Shown here in pieces: positions 48,500-61,500 of a DNA stretch of 64,000 nucleotides. How positions within the stretch are numbered: the first letter of the stretch is position 1; each line of letters opens with the position of its first letter. The position numbers and the translations under genes were made by a program. The notes under the pieces were generated by a model. It saw only the letters and a program-made list of their open reading frames with translations. It had not been told where the DNA came from and made no database searches. The DNA comes from Thunnus maccoyii. Its lineage: Eukaryota; Chordata; Actinopteri; Scombriformes; Scombridae. The stretch is taken from NCBI RefSeq assembly GCF_910596095.1, contig NC_056534.1:9426490-9490489 (forward strand). Reading direction: 5' to 3'.

Positions 48500-48900
48500 C
48501 ACTGCCACCGACGGGGCTAATGCTGTCAGCTAGCAGTCATGTTAGCTTATTACCAACGGCTGCACCAGACTGTGTGGTCGTTCAACGAATAATAAATTCA
48601 CTGCATAATAAAGAAATAATTCATTAGCCTCCTGACGTGGTTTAGGATCTGATATATCTGCCTATAAAATAATTTACAATAAAAACTTGTTTACACATGC
48701 GTCCTCCAGCTACGCTTCCCAGCTGGTGTGTATCTGTGAACGTGCTTGCGTCATATTTCAACTTTGACCTCACGACGTTGTGCGTCTTTTCCGTCTTTTC
48801 AGAAAGATAAAATCCACAAGATGGCGTCCAAGTACAGTTTCTGAATTATCTTCCTCATGGACGCATTAAATGAGAATATTATATTGCTTTAAGGAGACAC
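48500..48900 (-). promoter_or_regulatory. gtf3c1 5' flank / probable promoter
   Basis: This is the DNA directly upstream of the gtf3c1 start codon. It is richer in CpG-containing words than its surroundings (for example 48775-48830). CAAGATGGCG at 48817-48826 on the plus strand fits the YY1 core. There is no obvious TATA box. A plus-strand transcript could also start here, but no plus-strand gene follows. Confidence 0.45.
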
Positions 48901-49028
48901 AGAAGATACATTTCAGCCACATACAGGTATATGTATTTTATTAACAAAAAAATCTTTACTTTACAGTACAATTCTTGCTGAAAATGTACATCACTTAGAA
49001 ACTATTCAGCTACTTGCTTACCTTACAC

Positions 49029-49878
49029 ATTAAAGGACAAGTTCACAATTTTTCAAATCTGTTCTAAAACAAAAAGTCAGTCCAAATGAACACTGAAATA
49101 GGTTTTTCTTGCTTTAATCATCCCTCTTGTTCATATATCTGAAGCTTATATGGAGCTTCAGCCGTCCAAATGAGTCAAATCAAGTAGATATCTTTCAACA
49201 TTACAGTCTTTTTAACACTGTCTGAGGAAACACAAAGAGGGAATTTGATGCTAAAAAGATGGTAAATGAGGCGGATATGCACTTGAAATGCTGAAGCCTC
49301 ATATAAGCTTTTAGAAAATTATCAAAGCTTATATGAGGCTTCAGCATTTCACAGTCACTTTGTGCAAAAATCCATTTAAAAGTTTAAACTTTTAAATGGA
49401 TTTTTTGCACAAAAGGACTGTGTGGACATACTGTAGGTTTTGGCCCCCATCATTTACAATGAAAGTGTATTTGAATGGGGTCTTTTAATGGCCAGTATGA
49501 ACAGGAGGAACAATTAGAGCAAGAAAAACCTCTTTCAGTGTTCATTTGGGCACCTGACTGTTGTTTTAAGACAGACTTGAAAAACTGTGAACATAGGTTC
49601 CTTTAAGTGGTCTGCCTGTCTTAAATGTTGATTTGACTAATTTGGATGGCTGAAGCTTCATATTAGCTTCAGGTAAACTTATTAATATATTTTTGCACAG
49701 AAGGAAGCTTGTAGATTTTGGCCTCCATCACTTACATTGTAGGTGCATTATGAAGGGATCTTTTAATGGTCATTATGAACAGGAGGATTACAGCAAGAAA
49801 AACCTATTTCAATGTTCATTTGGGCACCTGACTATTATTTTCAGATAGACTTAAAAAATTGTGAACCCATCCTTTAAC
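49029..49878. repeat. Composite fold-back repeat with two nested palindromes
   Basis: Starts AAAGGACAAGTTCACAATTT and ends TTGTGAACCCATCC, so the outer ends are inverted. Inside, 49284-49310 and 49325-49351 form a perfect 27-bp stem. The stretch 49361-49411 is a loopless palindrome of 25 bp with a 1-base bulge, flanked by CACAGTC and GACTGTG. Family members are at 19481-19811 and 23750-23953. Confidence 0.8.
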
Positions 49879-50410
49879 CCTACACTTTGGGCTATAAATT
49901 AACCATTTTACATTAAATTTCAAAACAATTACTAATAAAAACCTCTTTTTTTCTGCTTTATTTTTTTCAGCAGTTGTTTAGTAATTGCTGAGTAATTTCA
50001 CTACTACAATATCTGATTACCTCAATATTACCTGGTTATTGTTTAAATATTTCTTGTAATTACTATAGTATTTAAGGCCTTTAAATTGATGAAGACTGTG
50101 GGATACAGTTGAAGGCTCTGGACAAAAAAAGTATGTGGACTTGAAACTGGGATTGTTTTGTCAAACAACAGTTTACTTTTAAGTTCAGCATAAATCATTT
50201 TTACTGGGAAAAAAGCACAAATTAAGGAACACTGATCATTAACTCAGTGAATAACTTGATAACTGAGCGCTGCATCACTCAGGTAAGAATTATTTTTAAA
50301 GCCCTTCCAAGTAAATATACAGGTGAATAGATTTTAAGACATCAGAGGTGAAATGTTTTATATCTGAGTTCAAATGACATTCAGATTCACATCCATAAGC
50401 ATGCCTTTTG

Positions 50411-50930
50411 ATCAGTGGTGAAAACATGTTAAGATCCTTTACTTCACTGCAATATCACATAAAAAAAAACTCCATTACAAGTAAAAATGCTGCTTTCAGA
50501 TTTTTACACAAGCAAAAGTACAGATGTATTACTAAAAGTATCAAAAGTGAAAGTATTTATTTTGTAAAATGACTAATTTTACTGTAATAGGCTATATGAT
50601 TGGATTATTATTGCTGATACATAAACATGTAAGCAGCATTTTAATGTTGTAGTTAATGACTGTAAAGCCAATTATAACTATATTACTGGGTAGTTAAACC
50701 AGTAGTAGTTTATATTATCTATAATCATCATATGCTTGCTATGTTAAATCTTTGTCTGCAAAATAACAAGTTAACTATAGCCGTCAACTAAATGTAGTGA
50801 AGTAAAATTTATATCTGAATTGTAGTGGTGTTTAAGTATAAAGTGGTAGAAAAATTGTGTACTTAAGTACAAGTAAAGGAAAAGTATTCTTCAATGAAGT
50901 ATTTGAGTAAATGTACTCCTCCACTGATCC
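50411..50930. repeat. MITE-like repeat (AGTGGTG type), fuller copy
   Basis: The start ATCAGTGGTGAAAA and the end CTCCTCCACTGAT are inverted. The inside is filled with AAGTAAAAGTA-like words shared with 3594-4376. Confidence 0.6.
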
Positions 50931-51690
50931 TGACCATGTGTATCAGTATTTATTTAGACTGGTGGAAAATACTTTTAAGCAACACATTGGAAAAACTGAA
51001 GTAAAAATAAATTAACTTAAAAAACTCACTTAACTACAACTTATATAACTATCAGCAATGATACAATGATGTAGTTCATTTTAAAAGCATTTAATACTAC
51101 TGTAGCTCTTAAGAGATACTTAGATGGAGGTGACAACACCTATTACTGTTGGGAAACAAAATAGTACAAATCCATATTTTATGGGTTAATCACTGACTAT
51201 ATTTGATAAAGTTACCAATAGGAGCCATCACAGCATAAAGAAGTCTCAAAAAAAGGTAAATGCCAGCACATTAAACTACTTCAATATAATACTTAAGTAA
51301 AAAAAAAGTCTCTTTCCAGTCATGGGTGTTTGTAGCAACATTAGGGCTCTTTTCTTTGCCATCTATGACAAAGAAAAACAGCAAATTGTCACCATTTGAG
51401 AGGCTGGAACCAAAGAAAATTAAGCCTTTTTTGCATGAAAAATAAATTAAACCATTAATCAATTATCAAAATAGTTGCTGATTAATTTTCTCTCGATTGA
51501 CTAGTCAATTAATTAACTAATTGTCGCAGCCTGAAACGTGTGTGTACTGTTCAAGGGACCAGTCTTCCGATGTAAACACTATATTTCATGGCAAAAAGGA
51601 GGCATGTGTTACGTGTTGAGAGTAAGAAAAGAAGGTAAATACAGAAAATACTGTCTAAAATATAAAAGAGAGAAAGTGTTTATTCAACAT

Positions 51691-54600
51691 CTTTATTATG
51701 AAGTACCTTTTTAAAAGAAATGTACAAGTGGAACCAGCACAGTGACATCTTGGCGTTTACCTTTGAAAAAACAGAAACACCATGGACATGTGGTGCAGGT
51801 CTGAAGACACGTATGAAATGATAATGTACATATTTACAGCAGAGGATCTATCAGAACAGAAGTGAGCAAGCATGTCTGTAGCTAAAAATACAACAGGACT
51901 GACTGAAAACAAAAAAAAAAAACTTACATTAAAAAGCATGGATTGGTTCAATAAACATATTTTGAAAGATAACATGATAAAGGCACTGTGTTTCACACAA
52001 ATCGACAACACAACAGACGCGGTTGTTTGTTTTGTCCATCTCTGAAGAAATCATAATCACAAGAAACAACTCTTAACAAAATGTTGTCATTCAACTGTCC
52101 CTGGGCGTTCTTTCTAATATAACAGATAAAATATATCTGAGGGCCATAGCAGTTCGCACATAAACATTAAAACAAAAATAGACAATTCAACTCATCAGGA
52201 AAACATTCCTTATAAAGAACATGCTCGGTGATTATTAAAATTACATTTTTTTTTTATAAACAAATACATATCTAAATTTTAAATTTCATATTGAAGGCAT
52301 AATGGGTTGAAGTAAGGACAAGTATGTTTTCCGATCCTATGTTTCCCTTACTGGGCTGAACCCAGGACAAATTGACATTCCTGCCAGACCTACTGTAGGA
52401 CCTCTTTGTTTGATGAACACATTCAATTAACGACCAGCATAGATTACACAAAACACTCAATCTGGACAAAGGTTTGGGATCAACACTGAAGGTAGACTCA
52501 GGCGTATTGACATGACCGATGAAGTGATTCCTTTAAGGAAATAGCAGGTAAAAGTTTTTTTTAAAAATGTCAAATTACATTCAGCTTACATGGCTGGTGT
52601 GTCATCAGTGCAACGTCTGCACGGTGCTTTACGATATTCTGGCCACAAGGCAGTACTGTAACGGATGTGAGCAGTTTAAAAAGGAATAGTTTGACATTTT
52701 TTAGAAAAATGCTTATCTGCTTTTTGGCTGAGAGTTAGATAAAAAGATTGAAAACGCTCTCATCTGTACGGTAAATATAATCAGCCGGTTAGCTTAGCAT
52801 AAAGACTGGAAACAAATGAAAACAGTTAGCCAAGCTCTTTCAAAAGCTAACAAAATTCACCTACTAGCACCTCTGAAGCTCACCAATTAACACCTTATAT
52901 CTGGTTAATTTTAAGGCTGAAATGATGCATCGATTAATGATTATATGATTGACAGAAGAACAATACATTTTTTGTTTTAAGAAACAGGAAGTCGAATATC
53001 CATCAGTGCTGGTTGGACGAGCAAAGCAATTTCTAGACGTCACCTTGGGCTTTAAGAAACTGTGATGGGCTGACATTAATGATTAACTGAGAAAACTTAC
53101 TACTTACTAATAACAATTAGGGCTGGGCAATATATCAATATTATATCAATATCTTGATATGAGACTAGATATTGGCAGTGGGGTGGGGGTGGGGGGGGGG
53201 GGGGGGGGGGCAGCGCCACCCCCTGCTGCCCCAAAGCAGTCAACCAAGGGGAAACACTCAATAACCATCCCTACAATATTGTCGCTGTATCGATATTGAG
53301 GTATATGGTCAAAAATATTGTGACATTTGATTTTGTCCATATCGTCCAACCCTAATAACAATAACTCTAGTTTATTTAATCTGTACTAAAGCTGAGCTGT
53401 AGGTGTATTCATGCTAAGCTATAAGCTAACTGGTTGCTGGCTGTAGCTTCATATACACCATACAGATACGATCTTCTCATCCGACTCTCAGAAAGAAAGC
53501 GGGAAAAAGTGCATTTTTCAAAATGTCAAACCCCTCCTTGGAGAGAAGCTGCAGATGTTAAACTCAACGTTAAACTACAATGTTTGAAGGTCGCTTTTGT
53601 TGCTCGATCTGAAACAATACATGTGATACTCGTGGACTGCACAGACACACGCTTGTAGGCATACGGGGACGCATGATATGCTCTTTGGCTGAGTACAGGC
53701 GTACATGACACAGAGGCTTTCACACTCACCAACACGCTTCAGAATAAGCATTCTAGATAGTAATGGCACTGGCCAGGCAGGCACCTAGACTGAGCTCGGA
53801 GTTACGTACACAGGCTCTCAGTATAGCAGAAAAATATCGGGGGGGGACGTCGCGACTAGTCAAAACAACAGATGATCGTGGTCAAAAACGGCACACCTAT
53901 AGCGTGTGCGCTCCTCTTTTTCACAAAAAAAAAAAAATTCGAGAATGGCACAGATAACCGATTTATGAGGGTGGGAAAAAAAACACAAACAAAAACAGTC
54001 CTACATTAAAAATGCATTGCGCAGGAGAACAGAACTGCACACTCAAGGTAAACAGTACAGAATTGGGATACGGAGATGTGGTATAGAGGAAAAAAAACAA
54101 ACAAACAAAATGGCTGCCCTGAAATGACTAATGAACTAGCTTCAAAACATACACAATAATACAACATTAAGTTGAGATATGACGAAATTAGGCTGCATTA
54201 ATAAGTAATAGTACCTGCCTTGTACATACACAATTCAAATAAAAAGGAAAACAAGTAGCTAGGATACTTGTCTTATCAAAAATATGTAGCTTTGGTAAAC
54301 AAGTTATGTAGAGAACTGTTGTCTGGACATGTTTATGTGAGAGATCACTACATGACATCTAGGAATCAAGGGTGAGCACGTTTCTCTTTTGAGGCTATGA
54401 AGTCAACGAGAGGAGAAGCAGGCTAATAGTTCCACTTCCCTAAATCCTCCGTCCTCTCCCCTTGTCACCAGCTGATGAGGAACAGAGACAGCGAAAGGCA
54501 GCGAGACTCCTGAATGGAACAAATCCGCTTTCTTTACTGTCCCGAGCACCGATTGAAGAGTTTCCGTGGTAATGTAGCAGCATCGTAATGGTCTGCGGAG

Positions 54601-55109
54601 GACAGGCTCCTCCAGAGCAGAAGTGGAAGACTACTTATCCTCTCTCCTTCCAGCAGTCCCTCACCCTTTTCCATCCATCGCGGTGGAAGTGGAAGACTGG
54701 TCAGACATCAGATTTTTTTTTTATTTATTTTTTTTTATTTTTTTAAAACAGCCCTCCTCGGATATCCACAGTGGAGACAAGACAGGTGAAATAATTTATG
54801 TTCCTTTCCTCCGCTCTCCCGTGTCATCTGGCCAAGCTTCTTCGCTTTTATGTAGGGTTTGATCCAGGCTTTGACGCAGATTTCCAGATATTCCACTAAA
54901 AAAAAAACAACCACCTCCTTAATACTCGAGCTTCTACCATGCAGCGCGATCTACCTTCTGTCACACATTGCTCCTTCCTTCTTTCTACTTTCTCTCGTTC
55001 GTTTTTCCCCCCACACAGCTGAATTTCTTCTTCTTCTCCGACCCGAATGTATCTCCTCTTTTCAAATGAACTTTTTTGCAACTCCGTTTCGTCTTCCTGT
55101 TCCCGAATT
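51691..55109 (-). other. Probable 3' UTR of axin1
   Basis: The axin1 stop is at 55110-55112. On the minus strand, AATAAA occurs in the T-rich stretch near 54719-54741, giving a short UTR. It occurs again twice at 51692-51697 and 51679-51684, giving a UTR of about 3.4 kb. I cannot choose between them without transcripts. The stretch includes repeats at 52680-53540. Confidence 0.4.
52680..53540. repeat. R2 copies in opposite orientation flanking other repeats
   Basis: R2 in reverse (52680-52915) and R2 in forward (53385-53535) flank an R1 fragment (52917-53100) and the GGGCTGGGCAATAT element (53105-53360). The last carries a G-run at 53179-53210 (20 consecutive G at 53191-53210). Confidence 0.6.
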
Positions 55110-55529
55110 TCAGTCGACCTTCTCCACTTTCCCGATGATCTTCTCCTCGAAGATGGGCAAGATGGCGTCGTCGTCGCGGACCTCCTCGAACACTACGCCG
55201 CAGTCGAACTCGTCGCTCACTTTCTTAAAGTAGAACCTGCGCGCAAAAGACAAGACGTATATAAGACACATATTTTTTTGTTTACTTTTCATCAATTCTG
55301 AGCCAAAAATGGTTCCTTTAAACTGAGACGTTCCCTCCTGTACTGTTAATTTTAAGATATACTCATCAGATGTTCTCACCTGTAGTGGCCCTTTTTGGTA
55401 AGCAGCTCCTTGAACTGGCCCAAAGTCACCACACGGCCTTTGACTGATGTTCGGTATGGGATCGGCTCTCCACAAAAGTAGTAAGCGACCGTCATGTTCT
55501 CACATACTTGGCGCTTACCGGACTTATGC
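55110..55529 (-). CDS. axin1: axin1 DIX-domain exons (last two)
   Basis: Exons 55380-55529 and 55110-55236 code the DIX domain used for head-to-tail polymerisation with itself and Dishevelled. Visible motifs are [40 protein letters not shown] and [13 protein letters not shown]. The linker between [11 protein letters not shown] and the DIX core is short: only about 14 residues follow the exon joint before AYYFCG. This resembles the mammalian isoform that skips one exon. A separate optional exon may exist in intron 55530-55621 or elsewhere, but I see none there. Confidence 0.9.
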
Positions 55530-58500
55530 CTTAAAAAAGAGAGAAAGATCCGTGTCAGACACTCATCATCATATAAGCAAAATGTGATTTCAGGCTATAT
55601 AAATAAAACTTGACACTCTACCTCTGCTTGGCCTGCTGTAGTGCGTTCCTCCTCCTCTCCTCCTCCAGCCTCCTCCTAGCCTCCTCCAGCTGGGTGAGGG
55701 GGTTTGGAGCCGGGTTGGGGGGCATGGCTGGGTCCTGGATGAAAGGGTGAGAGGGCTGGACCTGGGCGGACGATGAGCAGGGGATGGCGGGGGACACCGA
55801 TGATGAGGGGTTGTTACGCAGCTGGGCGGACACCCAGGGGTGCACTGCCCCAGGTCGCTCCACTGAGGTTGGACGTGGCGACTCGCTGCTGGCTCCCGTC
55901 CTCCTGGAGCTGCTTGTGCTGCCGCTGGAGAAACAACAAAGAGGGAGACGGGAAGAACGTCAGGCGACTTGACAGAAATATCGAGAAGACTGATGCGATT
56001 CTTATCTCAACAAACAGTTAAAGCAACTAGATATATTTCTTACGCAGCTAGATTCATATAAATCTACTTAATCCTATTTTATGAAGGAAAAATAACTGAT
56101 AAAGTGGTGGACGCGGCACTGTGATAAGACAGTACAAAAATGTTTTTTGGCAGGAGTGGTGGGCCTTCTGAAAAATCTGAAATGATATATTTAATAAAAG
56201 AATTAAACTCTGAAAACATTTAAAAGTATAACTCATTAGAAATGTTTATATTCATCATGAGCGATATGAGTAACAGTGTAAGACTCACCCGTGTGAGCTC
56301 TTCCTCTGTCTGTCTCCTTCCATCATCCACTGCAGGATCTTCTGGTTTCTCTCCAGATCCTCCAGCGGTACCTGGGTCTCCATTCCACGCCCGCTCTCAT
56401 CACCTTTGCCTGATGTCTCCGACGTCTTCTTGCAACCTCGCCGTGATAGCGTGCTTCCTTTACTGCTGCAGGACGAAACAGGTGACACATACACAAACCA
56501 GTTTAGATCACCTGGATACAAGACGCTGTAGTCCTGGTGTGCACGTTTAGCACATTTACGACCGCATCGGCCTACCTGTAGCCCATCCCCTCGAGTGTGC
56601 TGGCTCCAGCCCCGTCGGCGTAGTTTCGACTTCTCCCTGCGTACTGGTTGGCTGGGTCTCCGTTCCAAAGGAAGTTGGCCTGAGACCTGGAGCCCGCCTC
56701 CTCCTGCCCTTCTCTTCCTCGGTGGTGATACAGTTGCTTGTGGTGATGCATACCTGAAGAGGACATCAGTAAGAGACTCATCAGTGACGTACTCGCCTCT
56801 CTTCAATACATCCTACAGTAACGTAACTGTACTTAACTGTCATGGGATTAGAGAAACCTGATTTCCACAGGTAGTTTTCTATGTAACGCGGTTACTGAAG
56901 TGCACGTTAACGCACTGATGGTCAACAAATCCCATGAAAAGACAAAAAAACAATCAATGGATCCTGCGTCCCTCATGCCAGTCTGCTGAGGTACCATGAC
57001 AACGTGCGTGAGAGAGCCCGAGCATAAAAACAAAACTTTATTTTCTCTGCATTTTTCTTGTGGTTACTTCATTGAAAACAAGAAAAAGTTCATTAAAAAA
57101 AGTTGCTGATTAATGTTCTATCAACCGCCCTAGATCACATTGTTTCCTCTCAGCCCGTTAGCAAATGTTACGAGGCCCTGGACATTTCTCTTTGTTTGAT
57201 AAGTAAAGTTAGACTTTGCTGTCGGCTTCCTGATTTATTTTAAAAAAAGATAAGAGAAAACAGAGAGAAAGAGTGTGAGCGAGTGAGAGCTGCGGTAGTG
57301 AGAACAAAGCCAGGAAATGAGAGAAATAAAACGTTATTTTCTGATCGTTTCATGGCGGTTACGTTCTAAAGCACAAATAAAACAACCGTCAAACACTCAA
57401 CAGATGATTTACTGTGGAAACAGACGCTCTTAGTTTCTGTTACATTTTCCTCCTCCTGCACTTCTCCTTTTTTATTCATTCATTACGGTTCAACTCCATG
57501 TCTGTAGTGGACAGGTGGTTCGCTGAAGCAGACAGAAGGAGCTTGGAATAAATACCTGCACACAAACAAATGCCATTATGTTCTTTCTCCCACTGTTCAA
57601 TCTTAATGAGTACATTTCTGCAGTGAGAGATCTGCAGAAATGTATTATTGTCTCAGTTCATGACATAAGAGTTTATTATCAAGGTCATCCAAACTCACTG
57701 AAATGTTATTCTCTTAAACTCTGCTCTCTTCTCCCCATGTACTGCTCTCTGGAGAATCCTACATTTATACAACATTCATTTACTGATCCAATATGCCTAA
57801 TTTTATATTTTGCATATTTGCGTAATATATCAACAATACATATCCATAACTAAAGGAAAACAACCAACCAAATCTAAAGAGAAAAATGTTACTTTGGACA
57901 CTGGAACCTCCGCACAAGAGCACCAAATGTGGATTAATCCACTGCTAAAAATAGTCCCCAACAAATGCACCATTTACTCCTGTCTGAGTAATGACTTAAC
58001 CTTTTCAAAACATGTTCTCATTCTCTTGATTTGTGTCTTTTCATGGGAATTTGTTAACAATAACACAAATAATATAAATACCTTGTTCACTGCCACACAG
58101 CTATAATATCATAGACGATGTGCTATCATGTGACAGGAAAAGGAGTCACGATACAATAGTCGGGGGTGTGCCAATCATGAAACCTTAAAAAAAGTGTTGA
58201 TTTTCTGTGCTGAGAATGGCGATGCGTCCCCCTGGCACTGCCACGCGGTTAAGATGCACATCCTACTCTGCTGCCTTCGCAGCCTCTTACCTTTAACCCC
58301 GGCAGCAGGCAGACTGTGACCTCCCCCTCGGTGCGGGGGGTAGTGCGGCGGGCCGATCCCCCCGTCGGGCGAGCGTGACGATTTGGGAGGAGTGTGTCGA
58401 CCCCCTCCTCCTCCTAAGGTGCTGTTGGTTGCCCCTGGCGACTGGCAGCCCGGCGTCTTCATCACGCGCTGTACATGCTCATCCAAAATAGATTCCGGGT

Positions 58501-61500
58501 CGTCGTCATGGGAATCCTCCATGGCAACCAGGCCGCCGTAAGTGGCGACTGTCGCCGAGTTAGCAGTGGTCTCTGAATAACGGGCGCCGTAGAGAGGTGG
58601 AAACGATGAGGGGAGGGGGAGTGGTATGCTATGAGAAGACATGGAGGTTGTCACGGAGATGTCAGCATCGTCCCCCTCTTCTTCCTGTTGTGAGGAAGGA
58701 AACAGATGTTTTATTAGTAACTTGACACGCACTTGTAAATGTAAAAAAATATGGTTAATAAATATGAATCAGTCATAATCCGGCTCAGTACAAATCTTGT
58801 GCACACGTGTATTAAATAAGATATTGTTTGATTGATTGTTACCGAGGTAAATGTGACAATTAATTAAAATTGATTTTAGGTGATATATTGGCTCGCCCTA
58901 TAATTGGTGCACATGCTCCTCAATATATATAATACATTTCTCATATCAACGTGAATTTTTGTATTGCGATCTCATTGCATCACGAGGAGGACACGTGCGA
59001 TCGTGAACTCACCAGTCGTACTCTCTTCAGCCTTTCTTCGAGTCTTTCCTGAGCCTCTCGCTCTCTGAGAACCGTCTCCAGCCTGCTGATCAGCTCTGCT
59101 GCAAACCTCTCAGGCTCTACGTGGATGTCCTTTGGCATGCGGTACGTGCGCTGCGTACAGACATGAGCACAAAAAATTACATGCCGTGGATTCCTATGGA
59201 AAGCGGCGGCTAAAAATTCGGATGCCGAATTTGTAAATGTAAATTATCAGATGGGAAATAAATGTTATGAGTCGAAAAGAGCAGCTGTGAAGAGATTTGA
59301 AACAGCAAAAAAGAGACTCTAATTACAACAAAGAAAAAGAATGAAAGCACATAATTGTATGTTTAACCCACTATATTAACATTAAAATTAGACAAAATGC
59401 AAATTATACTTTTGTAAATTACATATTTCTATGAGACACATGTAGACAAATATGCTTACATCACAAGCTGCTCTACTTAAAAAGGTGAATGTCATTAAAT
59501 ATTCCAGGAATATTGCATTAATATTCTCATATTCCAGTTTAGGCAGCTAGTTGTTTGCTTTATTCGTATTTATACTTTCTATCAGCTCTTCCATGTTGTT
59601 TTATGTCATATTTGAATTTGTGCATACCATCCAAGATACTGGACTTGTGCAAGGTTAAGTTTAAAAATGATTTGATTAAAGGTATTACGTAATTTGCTAT
59701 AGAAACATTAACAGTATCATTGCTAAGTGACCTATTAATTATAACAACATGGCGCCGTACTTTGCGAAACATTCTTGTGTCACAGGTTAATCCTCCCTCA
59801 GCTATCTGTTGTTATCTGTTACAGTAATAAAGCTGGGACAGCATGAAGACATTGTCATTAATATTTGATTAAGGTCATCAGGTTTTATGCTGCCTTTACT
59901 GCTGTGTGATTACAGCCGCCTGTGCTGACGTGAGGATAAAAGAGCGTCTGAGTGTCTGTATAACTCACAGGTATATGAGGTAGGGGCACACGTCCATTAG
60001 CTTTGGCACTTTCATGCATCTCTTTGCGATGCTGCTTCCGATATCTGTATGGAGGAATACCATCTCTGCAAACACAGACACACAATCAATCAAACATCTT
60101 AACAACTCGTTAATTAACACTTATGGTGTAGCATTTAGTAACTGAATTAATAAAAGGAGAGATTTAAATGATGAAGTACGTCTGCGTTAACTTACACACT
60201 GCTGTCGGTCAGCGATAGTGTGTCTGCATCACTCGACATGCTCTGTTGCTCGCTGTCGTTGGCGCTGGTCGCTGGAGCGCGAGCGTAGCCCATGTTAGCG
60301 TAGTACGGGTTTACCGGCTCTCTCCAAGGTCTGAGGATGAGGAGAGACATCGTGGTTAATGCGCTCATATTAAAAACGTGGGGTTATGCTCTCAAAGACG
60401 AGGCTCAACGTATAGATAGGGGAGTAATCCATGAGTGTTCGCAGGGTTTTCCATGACAATGAAGGGAATCGCTACCACCAGGAGATGTCTCAGGAATTTT
60501 CAGTTGTTTTTAAGTTGATTCAAACTCAAACTCACATTCACACAATTTTTTAGCTTTTTAAAGAACATAGTAACAAGGAAAATTTTAATTTAATTCGGGA
60601 AACAAACATTTTTAAGTGTAACAAGTGAAACCATTGTTCAAGCTGAACAAGGGTTTAAGTAAAGAAACAGACTTTTCTCGTCATGAAAAGAGTTTTGTTC
60701 TGTTTGACACAGTACATGAATAGGAAAAAAAACAAATTTAAGTAAAAAGCAACGGATATTAGCAGATTTGGAAATGGAGCAGTGCTTTAAATACCGCTGC
60801 CTTTGCACCAAACATCATTATTACAGTTTATTGGGTAAACTCTCCTGGTGTATGCTAGACATGATGGCATCATTATATGTTTTTTTAACTGAGGGAAAAA
60901 CACCCCTATTCTAGTGAGGTGCTGGCCTGCAGGCAACAACTATATATCAACTTATAAAGAAGGAATTTCAGATGACAGCTTTCCTTCAGGTTAACGGGAT
61001 TAAAACAACAGGGAGGATATTAGTATCATTAGCAATATTGACATAAATGACCTTGGAAATGATTCATTACTGAATACTGGAAAATATTAATGCTTCTTAA
61101 CAGAAAATATTGTAAACTTTAAGACATCACCGCGTCTAGGGTTGCAACTAACGACTGTTTTCATTATCAATTAATCTGTCAACTATTTTGTCAATTAAAT
61201 CAATTTGTCGTTTGGTCTATGAAATGTCAAAAAATTATGAAAAATGTCGATCACTCTTTCCAAAAGCCCAAAATACAACTTCAAATGTCTTGTTTTGTCT
61301 TAATCAACAGTCCCCAACCAAAAGATATTCAGTTTATTATGTTAGAGGACTGAAAGAAACTAGAAAACGTTCACATTTAAGGAGCTGGAACCAGAGATTC
61401 TTTGTTTTTTCTTTTAAAAAACGATGAATCGATTATCAAAATAGTTGGTGATTCATTTTCTGATAATCACTGCAGCTCTAACTGTGTCCTTTATGAGAGC

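Larger units (their letters stand above)
48901..51690. other. Intergenic DNA between gtf3c1 and axin1, repeat-filled
   Basis: Contains the large fold-back composite (49029-49878), the AGTGGTGG repeat (50411-50930) and an R1 fragment (51340-51535). No gene is supported. Confidence 0.6.

Noticed and set aside
48818-48844. Short plus-strand ATG frame beginning ATGGCGTCCAAG
   Set aside because: It stops after seven codons and has no downstream continuation. The AAGATGGCG is better read as a YY1-type promoter word.
57578-58106. Overlapping plus-strand frames in an axin1 intron
   Set aside because: No similarity to known domains, no splice or poly(A) context that I can defend, and AT-rich composition.
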